DNA of 53,882 nucleotides from Priapulus caudatus (lineage: Eukaryota > Priapulida > Priapulimorpha > Priapulimorphida > Priapulidae): assembly GCF_000485595.1 (NCBI RefSeq), contig NW_014577885.1, positions 25,091 to 78,972 on the forward strand, written 5' to 3'. Within the stretch, counting starts at the first letter, position 1. The number at the start of each line of letters is the position of its first letter. This document shows, piece by piece, positions 28,201-36,053 of the stretch. The notes beneath the pieces are model-generated. The model was not told the origin of the DNA. It made no database searches and was given only the letters and a program-made list of their open reading frames with translations. Both the position numbers and the translations under genes were made by a program.

Positions 28201-31022
28201 CCAGCACTGTCCCGTTTCATTTTTTGGGAGTAAATTTGGTGATCATTCTTAGTGTGCATGAGACTTACCTGCTCTCTGTGTTTTTCACATCTAGCTGCCA
28301 AGTCTGACAGTAGTGTAGTCAAACAAAAGCTGAACTTTTCACTTTCCGGGATTCCTTTAACAGAGATCAGAGAGTTACACATGTGCGTCACTATCCTATA
28401 CAGTCTCAGTGATGGAATAAAATGATTTTCTTCAATACAAACCATTATTTCCTTAAATATAAACATAGACATACAGATATAGATAGACACACAAACACAG
28501 GCAGACAGATAGTCAAACATACAGACAAGAAAAATAGTGACACAGGGATAGAATGAGAAATTGAAAGAGTATGAGATATAAAGGGAAGAGCGAGATAGCG
28601 AGTGACAGGCGACAGGGGGAGGAAGGAAGAGAGGAAGGAAGAGAGGGAGGGAGGCAGAGAGCGACAGAGAAAGAGGTAGAGACTGTAGAAAGAAAGAAAC
28701 AGTGATATAGACAGAGGGAGATAGAGAGAAAGAAAGAGAAATGTTTGTCCCTCATGCATACTTACGATCAGGGCTGTTGGGCACATGTTCATCAACCCAA
28801 TGTGCTTTGACAAGTCCCTGTAGCACTTTAAGAAGGTAGGGCACCAACTCTTCATTATACTGAAAAAAAGTAACCGATTTAAATTTCCGATACAATGTCT
28901 GCGAAAACATATCAATGTAAAAACATCATTCATCTGTTTTACTCTCTATTGCATCCCAGGTATGACATGGTATTCATTGCAATACATAGCGATTGGAATC
29001 GTATACGTAGTTTAAACCGCTCTAAGTAAAGTTAATACTGATCTTAACTTGTGAAATCACTACTAAAGTAAGCAAAGATTATGCATAATGTTGAGTAATT
29101 GGAAACCTGATTTACCTGCAAGCCAGACTCGAGGATATAAATTCCCAGTGCTATTGTGGCTTGCTGTGAGCGCAGCGTAATTATGTATGTGCCCTGGGAA
29201 GTCTCCTTTGGGCACATGACTAGCAGCCGCTCCACCTGCAAGTAACCCACAGTACAGTTCATATATGAATTCACAGTAGCTTCTAACTAATACTATGCAA
29301 TGTTTTACTATAATTTTACAGCAAAATATAACATCAAGAGACCATATTCACTAATTCAGTATTATGCACTAGTACGAGTACTAGTACTAGTAGTAGTTTC
29401 GGAGAAAAAAAGTGGTTTTTAAACATGGTTTTTAAACCTGCTCAATTATTTATTTTTATTTATTAATTTAAAGACAGCTTTAAGTTAGCCCGACCAGGCT
29501 GTGCGACGGATTGTCTATACAGCCTGACACCCTTCCATACAAAAAAACAATCACCTCTGCAGATCTAGATGAATAACTCTGTATATCTCAAATAAAACTA
29601 TTCTATTACCACCTTTGACTTGCCTTGTTTGAAATATGAACGTTAACTCACAGTTGTCCTGCTTCTAAACTAGAATGTATCTCTTAATTCATGGTATAAT
29701 CTGCTAATTCTCACAGCATATCAACTTTCCAATCAGCTTTACCTGCCATGTTTACACTGCGCATGAGTCAATGGAAGAGAGACACGAAAAACCCGAAACG
29801 GAAAACTCGCTAGAATATACTTCAGAAATAGTACAATAGCTGCACGATGGCTCTCACGGTCATATACACCAAAGCAAGTGAAACGATGTTCACAAATGTC
29901 TGGGCCATTTGTAAAAACCTTAGATGCCATGTTCTCGGATGTAGGGGTGGTTTACATGAGGACCGCAGATCGTTTAATTTCCCTTGTTCAATTCATTGCG
30001 GATTTTAGTCACAGTCGGAATGATAGCAAACATGGTGGCAAATTCATAAATTTGGTTGTAACTTGTATTCGTCTCAAAAAGTCGCTGTAACCCCGTAAGT
30101 ACCCAGCGCATCGTAGCGCACTGATGGTTACAAGAAGGTGGATGTATACGGATTCATTTGGTATATCACATGTGAAGTGTTCTTTGGCGATACTTGGCAA
30201 ATAAGACAACTACGTGTTTAGCTGCAGCCAATGTTTGAAACGGTATTCTAACCCTAGCAATACCGTTTCTTGGAGCTAGCTTTAAGTGAGCTTGCAAGCT
30301 CCTCACCATCAGTAGGCCGACCAATGGGCCGTATTATTATTATTATTATTATTATTGATAACATCTATGGCATAGAGTCGATGACAGACTGCAGGAGCAA
30401 TGAGATTGTCAATATATGATGTCAATACAAACTCCTGGATAAGTACAGTTTACTTTAGACACATAGATCTCTAAGATAATAGATCAACTGATTCACAATA
30501 TGTTATGTATTACACATTAAGCACAATACTTGGCATATAACTTGTGTTGCATTGCCAATCAGAAGTCGCGTGGGTGTGTCAGTGTCAGACTCAGTCAGTC
30601 AGTGATAGTCCGAGATTCCTCTGACCAATGCCCACACCAACGATTTTGGTGGATTTGGTGTGGGTTAGGTTCCTGGGTGGTTCCTTAAGTGTGGCCGTGG
30701 GTGGTTGGTGTCCTAACCCACACCAAATCCACCAACATCGTCGGTGTGGGCATTGGTCAGAGGAATCTCGGACTAACTCAGTGACAGTGACAGTGACAGT
30801 GACAGTGAGAGTGACAGTGTAGCCAGTTGTAAGCCTATTTGCTATTAGCTGCATTCGTACGATGCAAATGGTGAAATCGCACGACAGGTAAAAATATAAC
30901 GAATACGGCTAGTATTGTGTGTTGAAATGTACCTGTTCCCATGGCGTGGGGTTAATAGCAGCTAAAGATCTTGCTAAAGCTTGAACTGTTGTGAAGAAAA
31001 ATGAACTTCCCTGGGACGCCAT
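634..31022 (-). CDS. PI4KA: Phosphatidylinositol 4-kinase III alpha, whole gene (41 coding exons)
   Basis: The product phosphorylates phosphatidylinositol to PI4P, mainly at the plasma membrane, where the animal enzyme works in a complex with TTC7 and FAM126 (established for the family). I assembled 41 exons with GT-AG borders that keep phase throughout except at exon 9/10. Spliced coding length is about 6.4 kb, roughly 2,140 codons, against about 2,100 in vertebrates. Similarity runs from the N terminus ([14 protein letters not shown]) through the helical solenoid to the catalytic part ([25 protein letters not shown]) and the C-terminal QYYQN. The ATG at 31020-31022 is chosen because it opens the conserved N-terminal segment. 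The stop TAA is at 634-636, and a possible AATAAA signal lies at 51-56. Coding sequence is about 21 percent of the span. Exon coordinates are in the block entries. The one defect is a frame break in the 5' part of exon 10. Confidence 0.96.
1672..1964. mobile_element. Inverted-repeat element with telomere-like core
   Basis: Perfect 33-bp inverted termini lie at 1672-1704 and 1932-1964. The left arm continues into about four 16-bp units (core ATAGACCGAAGGCCCG) to about 1740. A CCCTAA-type stretch lies at 1896-1922. No target-site duplication is clear. It sits in the last PI4KA intron and has no coding capacity. The structure is seen directly; the mobile nature is inferred. Confidence 0.6.
1896..1922. 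repeat. Telomere-like (CCCTAA)n repeat, intronic
   Basis: About four and a half CCCTAA units, one variant (CTCTAA), lie just inside the right terminal repeat of the surrounding element. A second TTAGGG-like stretch occurs at 18584-18606. Confidence 0.85.
3920..3982. repeat. (GAT)n microsatellite
   Basis: A run of GAT triplets lies 16 bases beyond the donor of PI4KA exon 37, on the intron side. It creates a serine-rich spurious frame on the other strand. Confidence 0.9.
4271..4559. mobile_element. MITE-like inverted-repeat element
   Basis: The left end reads TTAGGCCACAATTAAAA then TTTGTTTGCCCTCACCCG. The right end is its imperfect reverse complement (CGGGTGAGGGCAAACAAACA, then TATGGCCTTAA). 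Arms are about 40 bp, the interior is non-coding, and the element is about 290 bp. It lies between PI4KA exons 37 and 36. Target-site duplication is not clear. Confidence 0.6.
4602..6782 (-). CDS. PI4KA: PI4KA exons 32-36 (start of catalytic region)
   Basis: Exons are 6729-6782, 6231-6351, 5641-5770, 5234-5377 and 4602-4773. Exon 32 is only 18 codons ([18 protein letters not shown]). Exon 33 carries [20 protein letters not shown]. Exon 34 carries [18 protein letters not shown]. Exon 35 carries [15 protein letters not shown]. Exon 36 runs from [11 protein letters not shown] to [10 protein letters not shown], whose lysine is the expected ATP-contacting residue of PI3/PI4 kinases. An inverted-repeat element lies 42 bases downstream of the exon 36 donor. 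Confidence 0.94.
5831..5890. repeat. (CGCA)n microsatellite
   Basis: Imperfect GCACGCAC units in the intron between PI4KA exons 34 and 33. Confidence 0.85.
7184..14884 (-). CDS. PI4KA: PI4KA exons 21-31
   Basis: Exons are 14692-14884, 14109-14296, 13554-13712, 13177-13328, 12447-12554, 11715-11905, 10326-10487, 9340-9425, 8369-8550, 7746-7878 and 7184-7309. Conserved strings include [141 protein letters not shown] and [15 protein letters not shown]. The donor of exon 28 is set at 9338-9339 because the GTGAGC site fits better and keeps an extra conserved position. All phases agree. Confidence 0.93.
7509..7560. repeat. (GGA)n purine tract
   Basis: GGA/GAA-rich tract in the intron between PI4KA exons 31 and 30. 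It gives a proline-rich spurious frame on the minus strand. Confidence 0.85.
7600..7683. repeat. 84-bp hairpin element, copy 1
   Basis: The ends CCAGCTCTACC and GGTAGAGCTGG are exact inverted repeats, and inside them GCCCCTGCGCTCC pairs imperfectly with GGGAGCGAAGGGGC. The element lies 62 bases from the donor of exon 30. A related copy is at 14594-14666. Confidence 0.65.
8041..8223. mobile_element. MITE-like element (CCGTATAT termini)
   Basis: The left end TACCGTATATGATCGCGTAA, continuing TAACCG, is mirrored at the right by CGGTTATTACGCGAGTATAT followed by ACGGTA. The termini flanked by TA on both sides would fit a TA-target DNA transposon relative. The interior has no coding capacity. It lies between PI4KA exons 30 and 29. 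Confidence 0.6.
8578..8640. repeat. AT-rich (ATAAT)n repeat
   Basis: Tandem ATATAAT variants, 28 bases beyond the acceptor edge of PI4KA exon 29. Confidence 0.85.
9803..9835. repeat. (TTATC)n pentanucleotide repeat
   Basis: About six TTATC units in the intron between PI4KA exons 28 and 27. Confidence 0.9.
10083..10242. repeat. (CA)n/(CGCA)n microsatellite
   Basis: CA and CGCA units over about 160 bp. It explains the overlapping cysteine/valine-rich and histidine/threonine-rich open frames. Confidence 0.9.
11017..11140. repeat. Tandem repeat, about 54-bp unit
   Basis: About 2.3 copies of a unit beginning AAGCATAGAACAAACAAAG. It lies in the intron between PI4KA exons 27 and 26. Confidence 0.8.
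11911..12275. repeat. Tandem duplication of about 190 bp
   Basis: Sequence starting GAAGACACGTGTCAGT at about 11915 and ending in TTTGTGATATTTAACCACTG at about 12090 recurs from about 12112 to about 12270 with substitutions. Copy 1 abuts the acceptor side of PI4KA exon 26, so its polypyrimidine tract is duplicated too. Confidence 0.8.
12971..13010. repeat. 10-bp tandem repeat
   Basis: Four copies of CTACATATTC in the intron between PI4KA exons 25 and 24. Confidence 0.9.
14594..14666. repeat. Hairpin element, copy 2
   Basis: Same family as 7600-7683: it starts CCAGCTCTACCGGTGTAGC and its right half is an imperfect reverse complement ending GTTAGAGCT. It ends 25 bases from the donor edge of PI4KA exon 21. 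Confidence 0.6.
15056..15170. repeat. (CGCA)n/(CA)n microsatellite
   Basis: CGCA and CA units about 40 bases from the donor of PI4KA exon 20. It generates spurious cysteine-rich frames on the gene strand. Confidence 0.9.
15208..20750 (-). CDS. PI4KA: PI4KA exons 13-20 (central and cradle region)
   Basis: Exons are 20591-20750, 20127-20257, 19623-19756, 18919-19001, 18205-18400, 17897-17978, 17595-17678 and 15208-15420. Conserved strings are [108 protein letters not shown] and [14 protein letters not shown]. All junctions keep phase. Exons 14, 16, 18 and 19 are short. The 2.2-kb intron between exons 20 and 19 contains a 49-bp minisatellite and an N gap. Confidence 0.93.
15471..16277. repeat. 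49-bp minisatellite, block 1
   Basis: About 16 head-to-tail copies of a 49-bp unit with core TATAGAACGGTCAGCTATAT and link AAACCTGTGTTAGTAAACAC. The first few units carry an ATACGATAAAACTTG variant. It lies in the PI4KA intron between exons 20 and 19, 51 bases from exon 20. A second block follows at 16853-17093. Confidence 0.95.
16278..16842. repeat. Dispersed repeat module inside the minisatellite
   Basis: This non-minisatellite sequence starts GAAAATAAATGTTTCAGATC and includes ATGCATAGTGGAATTGCCAA, TGTTTTGGGGCCAGTCCTTA and a GACGGACGGA run. Part of it recurs within itself from about 16690, and again at 17094-17530. It is cut by the N gap. It resembles dispersed non-coding repeats of invertebrates but was not identified to a family. 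Confidence 0.75.
16843..16852. other. Assembly gap (10 N)
   Basis: Ten N bases break a dispersed-repeat copy and re-enter in the 49-bp minisatellite. True gap length is unknown. Confidence 0.99.
16853..17093. repeat. 49-bp minisatellite, block 2
   Basis: About five further copies of the 49-bp unit after the N gap, followed by a second copy of the dispersed module. Confidence 0.93.
17094..17535. repeat. Second copy of the dispersed repeat module
   Basis: It matches 16278 onward with scattered substitutions, including the GGCATACAATCTGATGGCGT and GGGGCCAGTCCTTATTCATT strings. It ends with CAATAGCTCATCTTGACGAT and AAGGTGAGCTAA before ordinary intron sequence. Confidence 0.75.
18584..18606. repeat. 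Short TTAGGG-like repeat, intronic
   Basis: GGTTAGGGTTATGGTTAGGG is a degenerate telomere-like stretch in the intron between PI4KA exons 17 and 16. Confidence 0.7.
21290..25721 (-). CDS. PI4KA: PI4KA exons 7-12 (central solenoid, includes a frame break)
   Basis: Exons are 25489-25721, 24520-24662, 23963-24058, 22926-23115, 21922-22036 and 21290-21449. Conserved strings include [51 protein letters not shown] at the end of exon 11, [12 protein letters not shown] and [18 protein letters not shown]. Exon 9 ends in phase 2, but exon 10 is open only in another phase. Within exon 10 the family match jumps frame near 23075-23080, from ELITQNTIL to GHIAIG. A net one-base discrepancy remains, either from indels or from a different exon 9 donor 17 bases downstream. 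The other junctions keep phase. A 39-bp and a roughly 45-bp minisatellite flank exon 10. Confidence 0.85.
22265..22860. repeat. 39-bp minisatellite
   Basis: About 15 copies of a 39-bp unit, for example AGCAGGGAGAATATTGAACA followed by GAGAGGAAGCCATCTGCAC. Because 39 is divisible by three, the array stays open for 100-190 codons on both strands. I do not regard these frames as genes. It lies between PI4KA exons 11 and 10, ending 66 bases from exon 10. Confidence 0.93.
23343..23760. repeat. Minisatellite of about 40-46 bp units
   Basis: About ten copies of a unit containing AGTCTGTAACC and AAGTTGGGCATTGTG, with unit length alternating as a GTGTTCT insert comes and goes. It lies in the PI4KA intron between exons 10 and 9. 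Confidence 0.92.
24176..24434. mobile_element. MITE-like element with 5-bp target-site duplication
   Basis: The left end starts CAGGGGTAAAAATAAGG and the right end is TTATTTCGACCCCTG, an imperfect inverted repeat. CTTAT flanks both ends directly. The interior is built of repeated GATGGTCC / GGACCATC motifs with no coding capacity. It is inserted between PI4KA exons 9 and 8. Confidence 0.7.
26103..26975 (-). CDS. PI4KA: PI4KA exon 6 (large GC-rich exon)
   Basis: This single 873-bp exon encodes about 291 residues and is by far the largest in the gene. It begins with the conserved [13 protein letters not shown] and ends with the conserved [13 protein letters not shown], so both edges are anchored. 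Between them lies a poorly conserved proline-, alanine-, glycine- and serine-rich region (including PPPAAPAPS and a glycine run) where vertebrate PI4KA also has low-complexity sequence. Third codon positions are strongly G/C here, unlike neighbouring exons. The antisense strand is also open for 367 codons (26005-27108), which I regard as a by-product of that composition. Confidence 0.93.
27722..31022 (-). CDS. PI4KA: PI4KA exons 1-5 (N-terminal segment)
   Basis: Exons in gene order are 30933-31022, 29116-29235, 28766-28859, 28269-28354 and 27722-27815. They encode about 161 residues matching the N-terminal helical solenoid of PI4KA: a start peptide MASQGSS, then [36 protein letters not shown] and [15 protein letters not shown]. 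Junction phases are 0, 0, 1, 0 and 1. The first intron (29236-30932) is the longest in the 5' part and holds a 62-bp inverted repeat. The similarity, the borders and the phases agree, so exon calls are firm. The exact transcription start is not visible. Confidence 0.93.
28555..28740. repeat. Purine-rich (GA/GGAA)n tract
   Basis: A GA/GGAA tract of about 185 bp next to the donor of PI4KA exon 3. It gives a leucine/serine-rich spurious frame on the minus strand. Confidence 0.8.
30333..30358. repeat. (ATT)n microsatellite
   Basis: About eight ATT units in PI4KA intron 1. Confidence 0.9.
30607..30774. mobile_element. Foldback element, 62-bp arms
   Basis: The arms 30607-30668 and 30713-30774 are reverse complements with two mismatches and a 44-base spacer. 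A six-base GTGACA repeat follows at 30779-30820. It lies in PI4KA intron 1. The structure is certain; its mobile origin is inferred. Confidence 0.65.
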
Positions 31023-31031
31023 TTTCCTGTT

Positions 31032-31043
31032 TTATAGCGCCAT
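31032..31043 (-). promoter_or_regulatory. Possible three-codon upstream reading frame
   Basis: Just upstream of the PI4KA start, the gene strand carries ATG GCG CTA TAA, ending nine bases before the main ATG. It would be a minimal upstream frame if the transcript starts further upstream. The overlapping CTATAAAA could instead look like a TATA box but is too close to the ATG to be one. Confidence 0.3.
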
Positions 31044-31139
31044 CTGTATGTGGAACCTAACACTATAAAATATTTAATGCAATCTCCATTCTCTTCGATT
31101 ATTTATATCAGACGCGAATCGAAAGTAAATAACAAGGGC

Positions 31140-31640
31140 GTAGCTAACATATTTCGCCTTGGAGGCAAAGTTACGTACTGGTTATAGGTTCCGGGTATGT
31201 GACCGTGGGCAATTCGCCATTGACCATGTAACATTTCTCGGGGCGGAGGGGGGGGGGGTAACTGGCCCCGTTGACCCCGCTAGCTTCGGCCCTTAAAAAA
31301 CGTATTAGTTTTTAAGACCGTGAATAATAGCCTACATGTTCCTCGTAACTTTGGCAGTTAAAGAAAGATTGAATGTGAATTGCAGTATAGACAAGGATTC
31401 CACTTAATCAAATATTTAAACTATTTCGACTAAAAACTTTTACTAATCAATAAAAGATGAGTGAAGATCGACATGTATGGTCGATTGTAGTTAGAGGCGG
31501 GGGGGGGAGGCTGTTGCCCCTGAATAAAATATAGAAACCTATGACGAATTCCCACGGTCAACTGCCCAAAACACAAACCGCGCGTGTCTCCCCCCCCCAA
31601 GTAAAATAAATAAGAACTCGATCAGCTATGCGCCACTGGT
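31140..31640. mobile_element. Degenerate element upstream of PI4KA
   Basis: The outer motif GGGCGTAGCTAA near 31137 is mirrored by CAGCTATGCGCCACTGG near 31623. An inner pair (GACCGTGGGCAATTCGCC and GACGAATTCCCACGGTC) is also inverted. G- and C-homopolymer tracts lie between. It fits an old non-autonomous DNA transposon and has no coding capacity. Confidence 0.4.
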
Positions 31641-31796
31641 CAATTCACCATCAAGCTAAAGCACCAATATGGTGCGACAGATGAACACGTAGAGAAAATC
31701 GGTTTAATGCAATATTATTGGAGGGCGATATTGATAATTAAGTATATGACAATGATACACCTTGTACGCTTTTAAGCGCGCGTTCGCGCGCGTGCG

Positions 31797-31930
<134 letters not shown>

Positions 31931-32032
31931 ACTATATCTCTGCTCCTCTCCTATCTCTCTCGCGCCACACACATACGCTTGCTGGACAAACAAACACGTA
32001 ATGCACATTCACGCGCACACACACGCGAACTA

Positions 32033-32212
32033 CCACACACACACACACACACACACACTACGTAGCGTACGTGTGCTGTGTGTGTGTGTGTGTGTAGTCG
32101 GCCTGCGTGCGTGCGTTACGTACGTACGTAGTACGTGTGGCTGTGTGTGTGTGTGCTGCTTGTGTCTGTTGTGTGTGTGTGTGTGTGTTGTGTGGGTGTG
32201 TGTGTGTGTGTG

Positions 32213-32250
<38 letters not shown>

Positions 32251-32294
32251 TGTGTGTTGTGTGTGTTGTGTGGTGTGATGTATGTATGCATGCA

Positions 32295-32326
<32 letters not shown>

Positions 32327-32392
32327 TACGTACGTACGTACGTATGTATGTATGTATGTATGTATGTATGTATGCATGTATGTATGTATGTA
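32033..32392. repeat. Compound GT/CGTG/CGTA/TATG microsatellite
   Basis: A CA block is followed by a long GT block, then GCGT, ACGT and ATGT tetranucleotide blocks in succession. It explains the histidine- and valine/cysteine-rich frames on both strands. Confidence 0.95.
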
Positions 32393-32544
32393 TTACACCG
32401 TGTATGTGATCAGAAGTGAATAATATGCGATTATTCCCTTTCGATTATCTATCGCGATTATTCCCTTTCAGTTTCTTATCTGATCTTTTTTTCTCTTCTT
32501 TAACTAATCTATTATTGGTCACTATACTGATATGATCATAGGCA

Positions 32545-33250
32545 TGCACTTATAATGTTTCAATAATAAAAAGATGGGGTAAATAAACACGAAATGTATT
32601 TACTACCGGTATAAATATTTAAATATTTCCTATAAACGCGGTTTAATTGCTCCTATGCAACACACAAGTACACCGCACGCACGCCGCTGCGGAAATTATT
32701 ACTAATAATAGGCGGAAAAGATTACAGAAACATGAAGTTTTTGCTAGTAAATATATTTCGTGTTTATTTACCATGATTTTATTATTGAAACGTTTCAAGT
32801 GTCTGTGTATATGATTTGCGGACGCATGCACACTTAAGCTGTTTCAATGATAGGGAATAAATACACGAATTGCATGCTCACGAAAACACATTGCATGTCC
32901 TACCCAAGGCTTAATGTTTGTTTTTCTTTCTATAGGCTAATAGTTCCACGTATGAACACAATCTTACCGCACGCACGCCACTGCGCACAAATTCAAAGAA
33001 ATATACAGACATCTAAAAGAATAAAATATATCTTTCTTTGAGTTTGTGCACAGTGCTGTGAATGTGGTAAGATTGCGTGATACAGAAAAGCATATGAATG
33101 ACATTTATGCGTGGAACTAATAGGAGATAAACATAAAGGGAAAACATGAAACATAAAAATAGGAGTATACATAAACATGAAGAGTTTAATAGTAAATACG
33201 ATTTCTGTGTATATATTAGCCATAATTATATTATTGAAACGGTCGAAGTC
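32545..33250. mobile_element. Two adjacent related foldback elements
   Basis: First: TTTCAATAATAAAA and GGTAAATAAACACGAAAT near 32555-32600 are inverted at about 32741-32795. Second: GTTTCAATGATAGGGAATAA near 32845 is inverted near 33220-33240, and an inner pair at 32959-33004 and 33029-33076 is also inverted. Both share ACCGCACGCACGCC inside. Neither codes for protein. Confidence 0.5.
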
Positions 33251-33281
33251 GCTGCGAACGCATGTGTGCATTTTAGATCTC

Positions 33282-33329
33282 TCTCTCCCCTTCTCTCTCT
33301 CTCTCTCTCTCCCTCCCTCTCTTTCACTT

Positions 33330-33360
<31 letters not shown>

Positions 33361-33362
33361 GC
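33282..33362. repeat. (CT)n microsatellite
   Basis: CT repeats with an embedded CCCTCCCTCTCTTTCACTTT segment that recurs right after the N gap at 37153. Confidence 0.9.
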
Positions 33363-33945
33363 TACTCGCGTTTTACATCGCGCTTCTGCTTTCCTGCCGA
33401 TACCTAATCGTTTGCCCATTCGCTTTACCATGGCGAACAGCTCTGCTGGCTTCCTGCGATACTAAATCGTCTTTCGCCATCTTTGCTTTTTACGCGTCAC
33501 ACTTTCCTGCTTCCTGTCGATACCAGAAATGTCTGCGCCTGTTGCTTACCAATTTGGCCAGCTTTCTCTCCTGTGATACTAAAATCGTACCTGTACGCCT
33601 TACCCATCGCCCACGCTTCTGCTTCCGCTGACGCTTAACCCTAAATCGTTGCCTATGCAATTACCATGCAGCTTTCGGCTCCTCCTGTGGATACTAAATC
33701 GGTTGCCTGGCGCTTTTCACGCGATCGCAGCTCTTCTGCTTCCCTGCCGTTATACAATCGTTGGCTGTCGGCATTTACCATTGCCGCGCTTTGCTGCCTT
33801 TGCTGTCGATACTACAATCGTCTGCCTGGTCGCGTTTACGCATCGCAGCTCTCTGCTTTCTGGATACTTAACGGTGTCCATGTTCTTTACGGCCTCACAG
33901 CAATCTGCTTCCTGTGATACCCAGTTCTTGGCAAATGTGGAAGAA
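33362..33945. repeat. Degenerate relative of the 51-bp minisatellite
   Basis: Repeated strings such as GATACTAAATCGT and CTTTACCATGG/CGCAGCT match the array at 39936-40762, but unit length varies through many small indels. It gives spurious frames on the plus strand. Confidence 0.65.
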
Positions 33946-34499
33946 CACAACAGCTAACCATGAAGCATTTCTTCGATTCTATCAGTACATATTTAGAGAT
34001 ACCAACACCTCGGGATGCGAATGCCAAAAATGGAATCATAACCAAAAACATTAATGCCCGTTATGAACCAATATCTCTATTTTTGTAATGACTGGTTCTC
34101 GAGAATATCTCAATAATTTAAGTGATAACATGAGCCTTTATCAGTGAAGGCCAAAAAGTCCACACATCTGATAGGAATATACAACACATCATGCGTCTAT
34201 TTTAACTGAACGTGAACTTCGGACTATAACCCGATGAGTCGATGGAACCTGTTCTTCTTTTATAATCGTATATTAGGCACGCTAATAACCTTATGGATCT
34301 CATATAACATTATAAGTTATACACATTTAATGGGACCCGCACCATCAGCGTATAACAGGGTACACTGTATTAATTATTATTGCCATCGTGTCTATTGCGC
34401 GAGTGATCAGATACAGGGCTGACATGCTATAATGAATTTATATACTTTACCTAATATGAGCTGCGCGTGCAAGGTAGCCGTCTCGTGTACCCCGTCGCT

Positions 34500-36036
34500 C
34501 ATCGAATCGGTACAAAGTAGTTCCTGCTAATATACATAAAAAACCAGTAAAACTATAAAAACCAATTGCCGAGAAACATCGGACTATGTGCCACTTACTA
34601 AGCGAAGCTACATCAGTATCGTAGCCAACGCATTTATATTAATATGCACTTCTGTGGTGTTGTAGGGGTTATACAGTTATACAGGGTGCTTACTACCTAT
34701 ATATGATATACATATATAGATATAATATATACTATATATGCCTCATCTAGCTATATATATATATGGTGATTATATACACCATATACCTGTGCTATAACAC
34801 TGTGTATATGTTACAATGTAACAAATGTGCTAAACGGAAAAATTTTCAATTTCAGAGTATAAATACATATACAATATATACAATGTAACGATATCACAAT
34901 ATCGCCACGAAATGATGCAAGAAAATTTATCTTGAAAAAAGCAGACGTGAATGGGGGTTTGTTTTCCTGGCAACTATTGGAAGCTAAACTTTAAGAAAAA
35001 AACCTACACTTCACCATCCGACTTGCTTGGAGCTACACCAAACCTGTGTACCATTGCTCCTTTGCGTGGAAACAAGCACGGAATGCCTTCTCTCTTTTAG
35101 AAATTGTTTTCTATAAAACACAAGAAACACAAGACTTCACAATTTAATACAGGAGTCACTGAAAGTTTGTTTGCCTTGTTGGCGTTATTGTTCGAACGTA
35201 CAAAAACTAATAGACTAATAGTAACAACGAAGCTCATTTATTATAAAAAAATATACGCCTCGCTAAGCCACATAGGTACCGGTCGTAATTAACGGAATTA
35301 GGATTAATAGGCATAGAATAGCCCGTATGGTCGGTATGAATAATCAACCGATCGTGGTATCTAACTACCAGCCTCATACCGATAGTAGTCCGCACCTGTA
35401 TCACAGCTACCCGAGTAGTCAGTTAGAAAACTAGGTAGTAATGTATTAGACTAACGACCGGCGTCGAGCGTAAATCGTATGAAATAAGCCTAAAGTAACC
35501 CTGCGAGAAGAGGGTACGTACGCTCAATCGTATTTCGCTAAATCTAGTACACCCAGTAGCGTAATTCTAGGCGACTTATAAGATCATTAATCACGAACCG
35601 TTGAGTTTGTGCTAAAACATACGTGTCATAAATACGGCAGGATACCACCGACATTATAAGGGCCATACCTATAGACAAGCGTATGCTAGCTTCACAGTCT
35701 GTTGCAGAGTGCCTGATTAAACTGAGGTTAGCCAGATCATTTCGTTTAATGTAAAGACTTTGTGTCCAGTACGTAATTACAGGCTAATCATAAACCTTAC
35801 GCTCTGCTATTAAGGTGTAATTTAGGGATTAGATAGCGGCATGTAGGAGAGCGTAGTCGGTATATGCCATCAAGCATGTGCTATCAACTACAGTCGTATC
35901 ACATATAGCTAGTGCACTGGCTTACTGCTAACAGTACATTAGATAGTAGTGATTACTAGTGAATCGTAGGAGCTATATGGGCCGGGCGTCTACGGGGGGT
36001 GTGGGTAGGAAGTCTATAACGATAATATCAAGGCCG
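34500..36036. other. Intergenic stretch without supportable genes
   Basis: It holds AT-rich dinucleotide sequence at about 34690-34760. After about 35283 it is sequence with few homopolymer runs and many short TA- and CG-containing words. No splice-consistent coding segment or RNA gene was recognised. Confidence 0.5.
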
Positions 36037-36037
36037 C

Positions 36038-36053
36038 GGGGGGGGGGGGGGGG
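36038..36053. repeat. G16 homopolymer in a G-rich patch
   Basis: Sixteen consecutive G are followed to about 36110 by several GGGG and GGCGGG tracts. The patch could form G-quadruplexes. Confidence 0.95.

Noticed and set aside
29739-29930. Minus-strand frame starting [15 protein letters not shown] in PI4KA intron 1
   Set aside because: Considered a nested small gene, but I recognise no family and see no convincing splice donor or polyadenylation context.
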